Part shown: in pieces, positions 22,328-30,273 of the stretch
Layout of the letters: each line of letters opens with the position of its first letter
How positions within the stretch are numbered: position 1 is the first letter of the stretch
Assembly: GCF_003344965.1 (NCBI RefSeq)
Contig: NZ_CP031194.1
Location: 8,122,001-8,186,000, forward strand
Direction of reading: 5' to 3'
Length of the DNA stretch: 64,000 nt
From: Streptomyces paludis
Lineage (GTDB): Bacteria > Actinomycetota > Actinomycetes > Streptomycetales > Streptomycetaceae
Made by a program: the position numbers and the translations under genes
Notes under the pieces: generated by a model
Seen by the model: only the letters and a program-made list of their open reading frames with translations
The model's database searches: none
What the model was told of the DNA's origin: nothing

Positions 22328-22704
22328 TGCCCGTGGTGTACATCGACGTGGCCTGGCTGCTGGACGTACAGGAACAGGCCGTCCCGGAGGACGTCTCCGT
22401 GGCCGACTACTCGGCGCTCGTGGCCGCGGTCGCCCGCCACCGCACCCGTATCCCGCGCCCGGCGACCAGCGAGCCCGACGGCGCCTGGCGCGCCGCCGCC
22501 CTCATCCACACCCTGGTGCGGCTGGAGCCGCTGCCGTACCGCAACAGCCTGTTCGCCTGCCAGGTCGCCGCCGCGTACATGCACGCCTCCGGCGAGGGGA
22601 TCGACCCGCCGTACGGGGCGCTCGTGGAGCTGGTCCGCGCCATCCAGGCCGGCAAGGCGAACGTCTACCAGGCGGCGGACCAGATCCGCGCCTGGCGCAT
22701 CTGA
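22327..22704 (+). CDS. Fic/Doc family toxin-like protein with degenerate Fic motif
   Basis: A 125-residue protein that lines up with Doc toxins: the helix ALIHTLVRLEPLPYRNSLFA (residues 58-77) takes the place of the catalytic segment H-x-F-x-(D/N)-G-N-K-R, followed by the typical AAAYMHASG helix. The catalytic His and the GNKR anion-binding loop are absent: residues 66-76 read LEPLPYRNSLF. It is therefore unlikely to transfer phosphate or AMP by the usual mechanism. Proteins like it are found in other streptomycetes behind the same kind of antitoxin, so it is probably a conserved, diverged branch rather than a recent pseudogene. Confidence 0.72.
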   Translation: MPVVYIDVAWLLDVQEQAVPEDVSVADYSALVAAVARHRTRIPRPATSEPDGAWRAAALIHTLVRLEPLPYRNSLFACQVAAAYMHASGEGIDPPYGALVELVRAIQAGKANVYQAADQIRAWRI

Positions 22705-22749
22705 TCCGCCGCCCCGTCCCCGGCCCGGCCGGGTCCGGTCCGGTCCGGT

Positions 22750-23778
22750 CTACTTGGCCTTGTCGACGAACTCCGTGGTGAACGTCTTGCTCAGATCCAC
22801 CTTGGCACCCTTGAGGTTCGGGTTGAACGCCCGCAGGACGCGCTCGACGGTCTCCGGTCCGTCGGCCGGCATCACACCGTCCGTGGTGAACATCGGCAGG
22901 GTGCTCTCGATGGCCTTCGCGTACAGCCCGTCGCCGCCCTGCGCGTAGTCGGTGGGCATCTTCGCCGCGATCTCCTCCGGGGAGTGCGTCGACATCCACT
23001 TCAGAGTCTTCACGAAGGCGTTGGCCAGCTTCTGGACCGTCTCCTTGTTCTTGTTCACCCAGTCGGTGTTCATGTAGAGACTGGAGGACGGGTACGGTCC
23101 GCCCAGCGCGGCCTTCGAGCCCTCGGGCGTCCGCATGTCGATGAGGACCTTGCCGAGCTTCTTGTCCAGGATCTGCGCGACCGTCGGGTCGGTGGTCATC
23201 CCGCCCTGGATCGAGTTCTGCTGGAGAGCCGAGATGAAGGTCTGGCCCGCGCCGACCGCGACCGTGCTGAACTCGTCCGTCCGCACCCCGTTCTTGACGG
23301 CGAGATACTTGGTGAGGAAGTCCGTGGAGGAACCGAGGCCCGTCACACCGAGCTTCTTGCCCTTGAAGTCCTTGGCCGAAGTGATCTCGGCGGCGGCCTT
23401 GTTGGAGACGACCTCCACCTCGCCGGAGGCGTGCGAGAACTGCACCACCGACTGCACGTGCTTGCCCTTCACCTGAAGGTCCAGCGTGTGGTCGTAGAAG
23501 CCGACGACACCGTGCACATCGCCGGAGACCAGCGAGGTCGTGGCCTGCACCCCGGCCGGCTCGGTCAGCAGCTGGACATCGAGGCCCTCGTCGGTGAAGT
23601 AGCCGAGCTTCTGCGTGAGCATCGCCGGCAGATAGATGACCTTGTCCAGGCCGCCCACCATGATCTTGACCTTGCCGCCGGAGCCCACCGCGGAGGAGTC
23701 GCCGCCGCAGGCGGTCAGGGTGGCGAGGGCGAGCACGGCGGAGACCGCGGCTGCCGGAAGTCTGAGATGAGTACGCAT
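22750..23778 (-). CDS. ABC transporter substrate-binding lipoprotein (NMT1/THI5-like, SsuA/TauA type)
   Basis: A 342-residue lipoprotein with lipobox LTAC (Cys24) and the NMT1-like fold (VKIMVGGLDKVIYLPAMLTQKLGYF). This superfamily binds small molecules such as alkanesulfonates, taurine, nitrate, pyrimidine precursors of thiamine or aromatic acids. The ligand cannot be told from the sequence. AAGGACG precedes the start. The permease and ATPase genes lie upstream in transcription order, so it is the last gene of a three-gene operon, and it is separated from the permease by about 87 bases. Confidence 0.88.
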   Translation of the reverse strand: MRTHLRLPAAAVSAVLALATLTACGGDSSAVGSGGKVKIMVGGLDKVIYLPAMLTQKLGYFTDEGLDVQLLTEPAGVQATTSLVSGDVHGVVGFYDHTLDLQVKGKHVQSVVQFSHASGEVEVVSNKAAAEITSAKDFKGKKLGVTGLGSSTDFLTKYLAVKNGVRTDEFSTVAVGAGQTFISALQQNSIQGGMTTDPTVAQILDKKLGKVLIDMRTPEGSKAALGGPYPSSSLYMNTDWVNKNKETVQKLANAFVKTLKWMSTHSPEEIAAKMPTDYAQGGDGLYAKAIESTLPMFTTDGVMPADGPETVERVLRAFNPNLKGAKVDLSKTFTTEFVDKAK

Positions 23779-23865
23779 GTCACGTCCTTGTGATCGGGGC
23801 CCGGCGGGGTGTCCGCGGGCCCGGGGAGAGCGGCCGGGGGAGAGCGGCCGGGCGGTGGTGAGCGG

Positions 23866-24807
23866 TCAGCGGTCGGCGCCGGCTTCGGCGGGCTTCCAGC
23901 GGAAGAGGCGTTTCTCCAGGAAGGTCAGCAGCGCCTCGGCGAGCAGCGCGACAACCGCGAGGATCACCATCGCCGCGTACACCCCGGCCGCGTTGAACGT
24001 GCCCTGCGAGGCCGAGACCAGCAGCCCGATGCCCTTCGTCGCACCGATGTACTCACCGACGATCGCGCCGATCAGCGCGAAGCCGAAGCTGACATGGAGA
24101 CTGGTGAAGATCCACGAGGTGGCGGACGGGATCACGACCTGAAGGGTGACCTGCCGGTTGGTCGCGCCCAGGATCCTGGCGTTGGCGACGAGATTGCGGT
24201 CCACCTCCCTGGCCCCCTGGAAGGCGTTGAAGAAGACCGGGAAGAAGACCAGCACGACCGCCGAGGCGACCTTCGAGGCCGGTCCCAGACCGAACCAGAT
24301 CAGGAAGATCGGCGCCAGCACGATCCGCGGCAGCGCGTTGAGCACCTTGATGTACGGGCCGAGCACATCGGCCAGGAAGCGGACCCGGCCGAGCGCGATG
24401 CCCAGCACCACTCCGGCGGTCACCCCGATGACCCAGCCGAGGAGCGCCTCGTACAGCGTGTACCAGATCTGCTCCCACAGGGAGCCCTGCGGGGTGCCGT
24501 GCACCGCCCACTGGACGATCTGGTCCCAGATCTTCGACGGCATCGAGAAGTTGAACGGATCGATGACGGCCGATCTGGCCATCCACTCCCAGATCCCGAT
24601 GATCGCGAAGAGCAGCAGGATCCGGGTCCCGTAGACCACGAACTGGCGGTTGCGGGCCGCCCGGGCCCTGGCCCGCGTCCGCTCGCCGCCGGCCTCCCCG
24701 CCCGGATCCGTCACGTCGCCCGCGCTCTTCCCCGTGGTCTTTCCGGTGGTGTTCCCGGGCGTCTTCCCGGCCGGCGCGGCAGGGTTGGTGACGATCTCAG
24801 GCGGCAT
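23866..24807 (-). CDS. ABC transporter permease (SsuC/TauC type)
   Basis: A 313-residue permease of the BPD_transp_1 superfamily. A cytoplasmic Thr/Gly-rich head (about 1-55, with repeats of the type GKTTGK) precedes six helices. The motif LIWFGLGPASKVA (coupling region) is typical of nitrate/sulfonate/taurine importers. The ATG at 24807 is preferred to a GTG at 24816 because GAGAGGGG sits eight bases before it. The start overlaps the end of the ATPase gene by 11 bases. Confidence 0.87.
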   Translation of the reverse strand: MPPEIVTNPAAPAGKTPGNTTGKTTGKSAGDVTDPGGEAGGERTRARARAARNRQFVVYGTRILLLFAIIGIWEWMARSAVIDPFNFSMPSKIWDQIVQWAVHGTPQGSLWEQIWYTLYEALLGWVIGVTAGVVLGIALGRVRFLADVLGPYIKVLNALPRIVLAPIFLIWFGLGPASKVASAVVLVFFPVFFNAFQGAREVDRNLVANARILGATNRQVTLQVVIPSATSWIFTSLHVSFGFALIGAIVGEYIGATKGIGLLVSASQGTFNAAGVYAAMVILAVVALLAEALLTFLEKRLFRWKPAEAGADR

Positions 24808-25612
24808 CGGCGGCACCCCTCTCGCGTGTGATCCGGACCTCTTCGCCGAGCGAGGACCAGATCTCCCGGTAGATCTCGATGAAGCGCGGTTCGAGCCGTA
24901 CGGACTCGACCTTGCGGGGGCGCGGCAGGTCGATCCGGAAGACCTCCTTGACCGTCGCCGGTCCGGCCGTCATCACGACCACCTTGTCGGCGAGGGCGAT
25001 CGACTCCTCCAGGTCGTGGGTGACGAAGATGACCGAGGCACCGGTCCCCGCCCACAGGTCCAGCAGCTCGTCCGACATCAGCGCCCGGGTCTGCACGTCG
25101 AGCGCCGAGAACGGCTCGTCCATCAGCAGCAGTTCGGGGTCGTTGACGAAGGTCGCCGCCAGGGCCACGCGCTTGCGCTGGCCGCCCGACAGCTGGTGCG
25201 GATAGCGGTCCTCGAAGGACGACAGACCGACCCGGGCCAGCCACTCGCGGGCCCGCTCCCGTGCCTCGGCCTTCTCCACCCCGCGGAACCTCGGGCCCGC
25301 CATCACATTCGACAGCACGGTGCGCCAGGGGAAGACCGCGTCCTGCTGGAAGACGAACCCGGTCTTGTCGCCGATGCCGGTGACCGGCTCGCCGCCGACC
25401 AGCACCTCGCCCTCGGTGGGCTCCTCCAGACCGCTGACCAGGGTGAGAGTGGTGGACTTGCCGCACCCGGTGGGACCCACCACCGCGACGAACTCACCGC
25501 GTTCGACCGTCAGGTCCAGATCCCTGACGGCGGTATGGAGGTTCCCCGACGGGGTCCGGAATACCTTGCTCGTTCCCCGCAGCTCGATGGCGGGGCTCGT
25601 GTGGCTGCTCAT
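24797..25612 (-). CDS. ABC transporter ATP-binding protein (SsuB/TauB type)
   Basis: A 271-residue ATPase with Walker A GPTGCGKST, ABC signature LSGGQRKRV, Walker B LLLMDEPFSALD and the switch His in VTHDLEES. It powers the permease and binding protein of the same operon. Unlike the three sugar importers of this window, this importer has its own ATPase. The ATG at 25612 fits the family start; an upstream in-frame ATG at 25684 adds 24 basic residues and is unlikely. It is divergent from the sensor kinase gene. Confidence 0.9.
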   Translation of the reverse strand: MSSHTSPAIELRGTSKVFRTPSGNLHTAVRDLDLTVERGEFVAVVGPTGCGKSTTLTLVSGLEEPTEGEVLVGGEPVTGIGDKTGFVFQQDAVFPWRTVLSNVMAGPRFRGVEKAEARERAREWLARVGLSSFEDRYPHQLSGGQRKRVALAATFVNDPELLLMDEPFSALDVQTRALMSDELLDLWAGTGASVIFVTHDLEESIALADKVVVMTAGPATVKEVFRIDLPRPRKVESVRLEPRFIEIYREIWSSLGEEVRITRERGAADAA

Positions 25613-25671
25613 GGACCGGGAGGCTAGGAGTGACCGGGACCACAGCGGCAGCCTTGTGGGCGCAACCCGTC

Positions 25672-25705
25672 GTTCTGCGCGCAAACCCCGTTCTGCTCGT
25701 TCTGC
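25672..25705. promoter_or_regulatory. Direct repeats GTTCTGC between the ABC and two-component operons
   Basis: GTTCTGC occurs at 25672-25678, 25690-25696 and 25699-25705, i.e. with start-to-start spacing of 18 and 9 bases. Phased direct repeats in a shared divergent promoter region are typical binding sites for a response regulator, here possibly the CitB-like regulator at 27508-28200. Confidence 0.4.
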
Positions 25706-25828
25706 TCACGCCGGAACGACAAAAGAGCCGCACGGGGCTGGGCACCGGGGCCCCGGCGGCTTACGTTGCGTTCACCACGACATCGGACGGAAACACGGAC
25801 GCCACCAGGGGCGGAGGGAGGAGAGCGG

Positions 25829-27511
25829 ATGCGGATGCGGAGTCCCCGGCGTGTCTCCGCCGAGGTCCTGGCGGCGCAACTGGCCATCACCACCGGGGTG
25901 ATGGTCCTCGCCACCTGTCTCTTCCTCGCCCCGCTCGGCTCCGAGCTGGACGACGCGGCCACCCACCGTGCCCTTTCCATCGCCCAGACCACCGCGGCCG
26001 ACCCGGACATCGCCCGGGAGGTCCTCACCACCGTGCCGAGCAGCGCGGGACCGGTGCAGCGGGAGGCCGAGCGGATCCGCCGCGCCACCGACGCGCTGTA
26101 CGTGGTGGTGATGGACACGCGGGGAGTGCGCTGGTCGCACACCACCACCGCCGAGATCGGCCGGCATGTCTCCACCGACCCGAGCGCCGCGCTCGCCGGC
26201 CGGGAGATCCGGGGGATCGACGACGGCACCCTGGGCCGCTCGGCCCGCGCCAAGGTGCCGCTCTACGACGACCGGGGCCGGCTCGTCGGCGCGGTCTCCG
26301 TCGGCATCGCCTACGACAGTGTGCGCGGCCGGCTCCTGGACGCCGTTCCCGCGCTGCTGCTCTGCGCCGGCGCCGCCCTCGCCGTGGGCGCGCTGGCCGC
26401 CGTCGCCGTCGCGCGCCGGCTGCGCCGCCGTACCCACGGGGTCGGCTTCGCCGACATCTCCGCGCTGCTCGACGAGCGCGAGGCCATGCTGCACGCCGTA
26501 CGGGAGGGGGTCGTCGCCTTCGACCGCCTCGGCCGGATCCGGCTCGCCAACGACGAGGCCCTGCGGCTCCTCGGCCTCGACGCCGGTGCCACCGGCCGGC
26601 CGCTGGACGAGGTGCTCGCCCCGGGACGGACCACGGACGTGCTCGCGGGCCGTGTCGCGGGCACCGACCTGCTCACCGTCAGCGGCGGCCGGGTGCTGGT
26701 CGCCAACAGGATGCCGACCCGCGACGGCGGCGCCGTGGTGACCCTGCGCGACCGTACCGAACTGGAGCAGCTCGGCCGCGAACTCGACAGCAGCCAGGGC
26801 CTGCTGGACGCGCTGCGCGCCCAGGACCACGAACACGCCAACCGGCTGCACACCGTCCTCGGACTGCTCGAACTCGGCCGCCACGACATGGCCGCGGAGT
26901 ACGTCGCGGAGATCGCCAGCGCCCACCGCGCCTCCGCCGAGCAGATCGCCGAGCGGGTGCGCGACCCGCTGCTCTCCGCGCTGCTCGTCGGCAAGACGGC
27001 CATCGCCGCCGAGCGCGGCGTCGAACTGCGGCTCTCCGACGCGACACTGCTGCACCACCGGGTGGTGGACGCGCGCGACCTGGTGACCGTACTCGGCAAT
27101 CTCGTCGACAACGCGCTGGAGGCCGTCGCGGAGCGCCGCCGCGGCGATCCGTCGGCCGAGTCCCGCGTCGAGGTCGAGCTGCGGGCCGAACACACCACCG
27201 CCGTGGTGCGCGTCTGCGACACCGGGCCCGGGGTACCGCCCGAGGAGCGGGAGCGGATCTTCGTCGAGGGCTGGTCCACCAAACGGCCCCCGCCCGCCCC
27301 GGGGACCGGCGTCCTCCCGCGCGGCCGCGGTCTCGGCCTCGCCCTGGTGCGCCGGCTCGCCGAGCGGTACGGCGGCATGGCGCGGGTGACCGCCCGCGCG
27401 GGCGGGGGCGCGGTCTTCACCGTCGTCCTGCCCGAGGCGCTCGCCCCGTCCGGCACCGCGGGGGACGGACTCCCGGTGCGCCCGTTCACCGCCGCGGGGG
27501 AGCCACGATGA
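25829..27511 (+). CDS. Sensor histidine kinase, CitA/DcuS type
   Basis: A 560-residue membrane kinase. One membrane helix near residues 10-35, an extracytoplasmic PAS-like sensor (about 36-180), a second helix (about 185-210), a cytoplasmic PAS domain (about 225-320), then His334 in the DHEHANRLHTVLGL box typical of the citrate/C4-dicarboxylate family, and an ATPase domain with NLVDNALEA, DTGPGVPP and GRGLGLALV. The start at 25829 follows GGAGGGAGGAG. Family members sense extracellular carboxylates. The adjacent divergent ABC importer is a candidate target. It overlaps the response regulator by four bases. Confidence 0.9.
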   Translation: MRMRSPRRVSAEVLAAQLAITTGVMVLATCLFLAPLGSELDDAATHRALSIAQTTAADPDIAREVLTTVPSSAGPVQREAERIRRATDALYVVVMDTRGVRWSHTTTAEIGRHVSTDPSAALAGREIRGIDDGTLGRSARAKVPLYDDRGRLVGAVSVGIAYDSVRGRLLDAVPALLLCAGAALAVGALAAVAVARRLRRRTHGVGFADISALLDEREAMLHAVREGVVAFDRLGRIRLANDEALRLLGLDAGATGRPLDEVLAPGRTTDVLAGRVAGTDLLTVSGGRVLVANRMPTRDGGAVVTLRDRTELEQLGRELDSSQGLLDALRAQDHEHANRLHTVLGLLELGRHDMAAEYVAEIASAHRASAEQIAERVRDPLLSALLVGKTAIAAERGVELRLSDATLLHHRVVDARDLVTVLGNLVDNALEAVAERRRGDPSAESRVEVELRAEHTTAVVRVCDTGPGVPPEERERIFVEGWSTKRPPPAPGTGVLPRGRGLGLALVRRLAERYGGMARVTARAGGGAVFTVVLPEALAPSGTAGDGLPVRPFTAAGEPR

Positions 27512-28200
27512 TCGATGTCCTCGTCGTGGACGACGACTTCCGCGTCGCCGAGATCAACGCCGCGTACGTGGAGCGGACGCCCGGATTCCGGGTGGCCGCC
27601 CGCGCCCACACCGCGGCCCAGGCGCTGGCCACCCTGGAGCGATGCTCCATCGATCTCGTGCTGCTCGACCACTATCTGCCGGACGAGACGGGCCTCACGC
27701 TGATCCGCCGGATGCGGCAGCTCGGCCACCACGCCGACGTCATCATGGTCACCGCGGCGCGCGATGTCAGCACGGTCCAGGCCGCGATGCGCTACGGCGC
27801 GCTCCAGTACCTGGTGAAACCGTTCAGCTTCGCCGGGCTCGGCGCGAAGCTCGACGGCTACGCGGCGCTGCGCCGTACCCTCGACGGCGTCGGCGGCCGG
27901 GGCGAGGCGGGCCAGGACCAGGTGGACCGTATCTTCAGCGCCTTCAGGACGGCCGACGCGCCCCGCTCCGAACTCCCCAAGGGGCACTCCGCCGCCACCG
28001 TCGACCTGATGCGGCGGGTCCTGACGGGGGCCGAGCGGCCGCTCTCCGCGCACGAGGTCGCCGAACGCACCGGCGTCAGCCGCTCCACCGCGCAGCGCTA
28101 CCTCAAATACCTGGAGCGCACCGGGCGGATCAGCCTCACCCTCAAGTACGGCGACACCGGGCGCCCCGAACATCAGTACACCTGGGCCACGGCTGTCTGA
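27508..28200 (+). CDS. Response regulator, CitB/DcuR type
   Basis: A 230-residue regulator. The receiver domain (about 1-120) has the acidic pocket Asp8-Asp9, phospho-acceptor Asp54 (VLLDHYLPD) and Lys in YLVKPF. The C-terminal helix-turn-helix (about 170-215, HEVAERTGVSRSTAQRYL) is the CitB-family type. It is translationally coupled to the sensor kinase. No carboxylate transporter of the CitM or DctA type follows, so its target may be the divergent ABC importer operon with the GTTCTGC repeats. Confidence 0.9.
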   Translation: MIDVLVVDDDFRVAEINAAYVERTPGFRVAARAHTAAQALATLERCSIDLVLLDHYLPDETGLTLIRRMRQLGHHADVIMVTAARDVSTVQAAMRYGALQYLVKPFSFAGLGAKLDGYAALRRTLDGVGGRGEAGQDQVDRIFSAFRTADAPRSELPKGHSAATVDLMRRVLTGAERPLSAHEVAERTGVSRSTAQRYLKYLERTGRISLTLKYGDTGRPEHQYTWATAV

Positions 28201-28267
28201 CACCCCGGTACCACCGGTACCGGCGCGGGGTCCGGGGCGGGTCCGGGGCTGCCCGTTCATCGCAAAG

Positions 28268-28283
28268 GTCACCGAAAGGTGAC
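28268..28283. promoter_or_regulatory. Inverted repeat in the region before the MITE and dhaK
   Basis: GTCACC and GGTGAC are separated by GAAA. It lies in an AT-richer stretch (28260-28330) with a possible -10 TACTAT at 28295-28300, which may be the original promoter region of the dhaK-dhaL operon, now followed by the MITE-like element. Function is a guess. The rest of 28201-28341 shows only G/C-rich repeats of CCGGTACC type. Confidence 0.3.
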
Positions 28284-28341
28284 TCTTCGACATTTACTAT
28301 GTCCTGGCGATCACTTATGTGACTACCGAGTTGCGTCTGCA

Positions 28342-28509
28342 CTAGGGCCTGTGTGGGGTTGTGATCTGGATCAGGGAGCGGGGCGTGGTGCGTGCGATCG
28401 CAAGGCGCCGGGAGGCCCTCGTAGCGGAGCTACTAGGGCATTTCGGCAACGCGGCGAGCGTGCGTGCCACGTCCCGCGAGCCCAGAGCACAACCCCACAC
28501 AGGCCCTAG
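28342..28509. mobile_element. MITE-like element with 22-bp perfect terminal inverted repeats
   Basis: The ends 28342-28363 and 28488-28509 are perfect inverted copies of each other (starting CTAGGGCCTGTGTGGGG), and similarity continues imperfectly to about 50 bases inward. There is no coding capacity in the 168 bp. The centre holds another hairpin (28415-28439: GCCCT, GTAGC, loop GGA, GCTAC, AGGGC). The TA in the terminal CTAG could be a TA target duplication as made by IS630/mariner-type transposases. It is non-autonomous and would need a transposase from elsewhere. It sits 50 bases before dhaK. Confidence 0.75.
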
Positions 28510-28559
28510 GGGCCAGTACTGCCTCCGGCCACCGAGCCCTCCGAAAGGACCTCCGCGCC

Positions 28560-29576
28560 GTGAACCATCTCTTCCTCCCCGAGGCCGACCCCGTCGGCGT
28601 ATCGCTGCGCGGATTCGCGCGCGCCCATCCGGAGCTGGTCGCGCTCCACGAGGACCCGCTCTTCGTCACCGCGACCGACACCGACCCCGCCCGGCGGGTC
28701 GGTCTGCTGTCCGGCGGCGGATCGGGACACGAGCCGATGCACGCCGGATTCGTGGGCCGGGGCCTGCTGGACGCCGCGGTTCCCGGCCGGATCTTCGCCT
28801 CGCCGCACAACCGGCAGGTGTACGAGGCCAGCCGCGCGGTCGCCCGGGCCGAGGGCGTCCTGCACATCGTCAAGAACTACACCGGCGACCGGATCAACTT
28901 CGGGATCGCGGCCGAGCGGCTGCGGGCCGACGGCATCGCGGTGCGCCGGGTCCTCGTGGACGACGACCTGGCGACCGAGAGCGATCTCACGGCGACCGGC
29001 CGCCGGGGCACGGGAGCCACCGTCATCGTCGAGAAACTGCTCGGCGGCGCCGCCGACACCGGCCTGGGCATCGCCGAACTCGCCACGCTCGGAGAGGAGT
29101 TCGCCCGCTCCTCGCGCAGCGTCGCCGTCGCGGGCCGGGCCCAGACCTCGCCCTCCCTCGGCGGTGAGGTATTCGCCCTCGGGGACCGGGAGATCGAGTA
29201 CGGCGTCGGCATCCACGGCGAGCGGGCCGCCGCGACGATCACCAGGCCACCGTTCGGTCACCTGGTCGAACGGATGACCGCGCAGGTCCTCGACGGGCTG
29301 CCCGGCACCGGCGACGGGGTCATCCTCCTCGTCAACGGTCTCGGCGCGACCACCCTGCTGGAGCTGTACGCCGTCCACGAGCAGGTCAGCGAGGTACTGG
29401 CACGGCGCGGGGTGCCGGTCGCCGGACAGCTCGTCGGCACCCACGTCCCCGCGCTGGACATGAGCGGCTTCTCGCTGACCATGACGGCGGTACGGACCGG
29501 CTGGCTCGCCTGGTGGCGGGCGCCGGCCCGCACCCCGGCCTTCCCCCACCCGCACTCCCAGGAGCTGAACGGATGA
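28560..29576 (+). CDS. dhaK: Dihydroxyacetone kinase subunit DhaK
   Basis: A 338-residue substrate-binding subunit. SGGGSGHEPMHAGFVG (about residues 45-60) and His219 in GIHGE, the covalent substrate-binding residue, are conserved. The GTG start at 28560 has GAAAGGA upstream, and homology begins there (NHLFLPEADP). It overlaps the dhaL gene by four bases. In PTS-type systems DhaK and DhaL work with the phosphotransfer protein DhaM; none is encoded here. The operon starts 50 bases after a MITE-like element that may have altered its promoter. Confidence 0.85.
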   Translation: MNHLFLPEADPVGVSLRGFARAHPELVALHEDPLFVTATDTDPARRVGLLSGGGSGHEPMHAGFVGRGLLDAAVPGRIFASPHNRQVYEASRAVARAEGVLHIVKNYTGDRINFGIAAERLRADGIAVRRVLVDDDLATESDLTATGRRGTGATVIVEKLLGGAADTGLGIAELATLGEEFARSSRSVAVAGRAQTSPSLGGEVFALGDREIEYGVGIHGERAAATITRPPFGHLVERMTAQVLDGLPGTGDGVILLVNGLGATTLLELYAVHEQVSEVLARRGVPVAGQLVGTHVPALDMSGFSLTMTAVRTGWLAWWRAPARTPAFPHPHSQELNG

Positions 29577-30214
29577 CCATCGACCAGTCACAGGTACTGC
29601 GCACCTACGCCGAAGCCGCCCGCGTCGCCCACGAGGCACTGACCGCGCTCGACCAGATCTCCGGCGACGGGGACTTCGGGGACAACCTCTGCGAGGGCCT
29701 CGACCGGACCGTCGCCGCACTGGACGCGAGCCCCGAGGAACCGGCCGTGGCCGTGGCCGGCTCCGTCTTCCTCGACCAGGTCGGCGGTACGAGCGGCCCC
29801 CTGATCGGCCTGCTCCTCAGCGCCATCGGCCGCGCCCTCGCCGAGGCCCCGGACCCGCGGGCCGGCTGGGCGACGGGGGTGCGCGAGGGACTGGCGGCGA
29901 TCCAGCGGGTGGGCGAGGCCGAACCGGGCGACCGGACGATGGTCGACGCCCTGGCACCCGCCCGCGACGCCCTCGCGGAGGGCGAGAAGTTCGCGGACGT
30001 CGCCCGCGCCGCGTTCGCGGGCGCGGCGGCGACGGCCGGCATCCGGGCCCGCCGCGGCCGGGCGTCGTACGTCGGTGACCGGGTCCTCGGCGCGCCCGAC
30101 CCCGGGGCCACCGGGGTCGCCCTGCTCTTCTGGTCCCTCGCCCGGGTGGCCGAACCGGAGGCCGTCCTCGGCGAGGTAGGGGAGCTGGTGCCCGTCCCCG
30201 GCAGCGGCGCCTGA
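29573..30214 (+). CDS. dhaL: Dihydroxyacetone kinase subunit DhaL
   Basis: A 213-residue all-helical nucleotide-binding subunit. Metal-binding aspartates Asp27, Asp32 and Asp34 (DQISGDGDFGDN) are kept, but the His that usually follows (GDGDHG, as in the fused kinase at 3595-5325) is Phe35 here. GGTSGPLIG is present. DhaL holds ADP or ATP and passes phosphate to the substrate on DhaK. With no dhaM in the window, either DhaM is elsewhere or this pair uses ATP directly. The start overlaps the dhaK stop. Confidence 0.83.
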   Translation: MTIDQSQVLRTYAEAARVAHEALTALDQISGDGDFGDNLCEGLDRTVAALDASPEEPAVAVAGSVFLDQVGGTSGPLIGLLLSAIGRALAEAPDPRAGWATGVREGLAAIQRVGEAEPGDRTMVDALAPARDALAEGEKFADVARAAFAGAAATAGIRARRGRASYVGDRVLGAPDPGATGVALLFWSLARVAEPEAVLGEVGELVPVPGSGA

Positions 30215-30254
30215 CGGCGTGTCCTCCCGTACGGCGGCGCCTTCGGCCCGGCAC

Positions 30255-30270
30255 CACCCCGGCCGGGGTG
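30255..30270. terminator. Possible bidirectional hairpin between dhaL and the NRPS gene
   Basis: CACCCCGGCCGGGGTG is a perfect 16-bp palindrome in the 59-base gap between two convergent genes. It has no loop-sized spacer and no T-run, so it is only a weak terminator candidate. Confidence 0.3.
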
Positions 30271-30273
30271 CCG

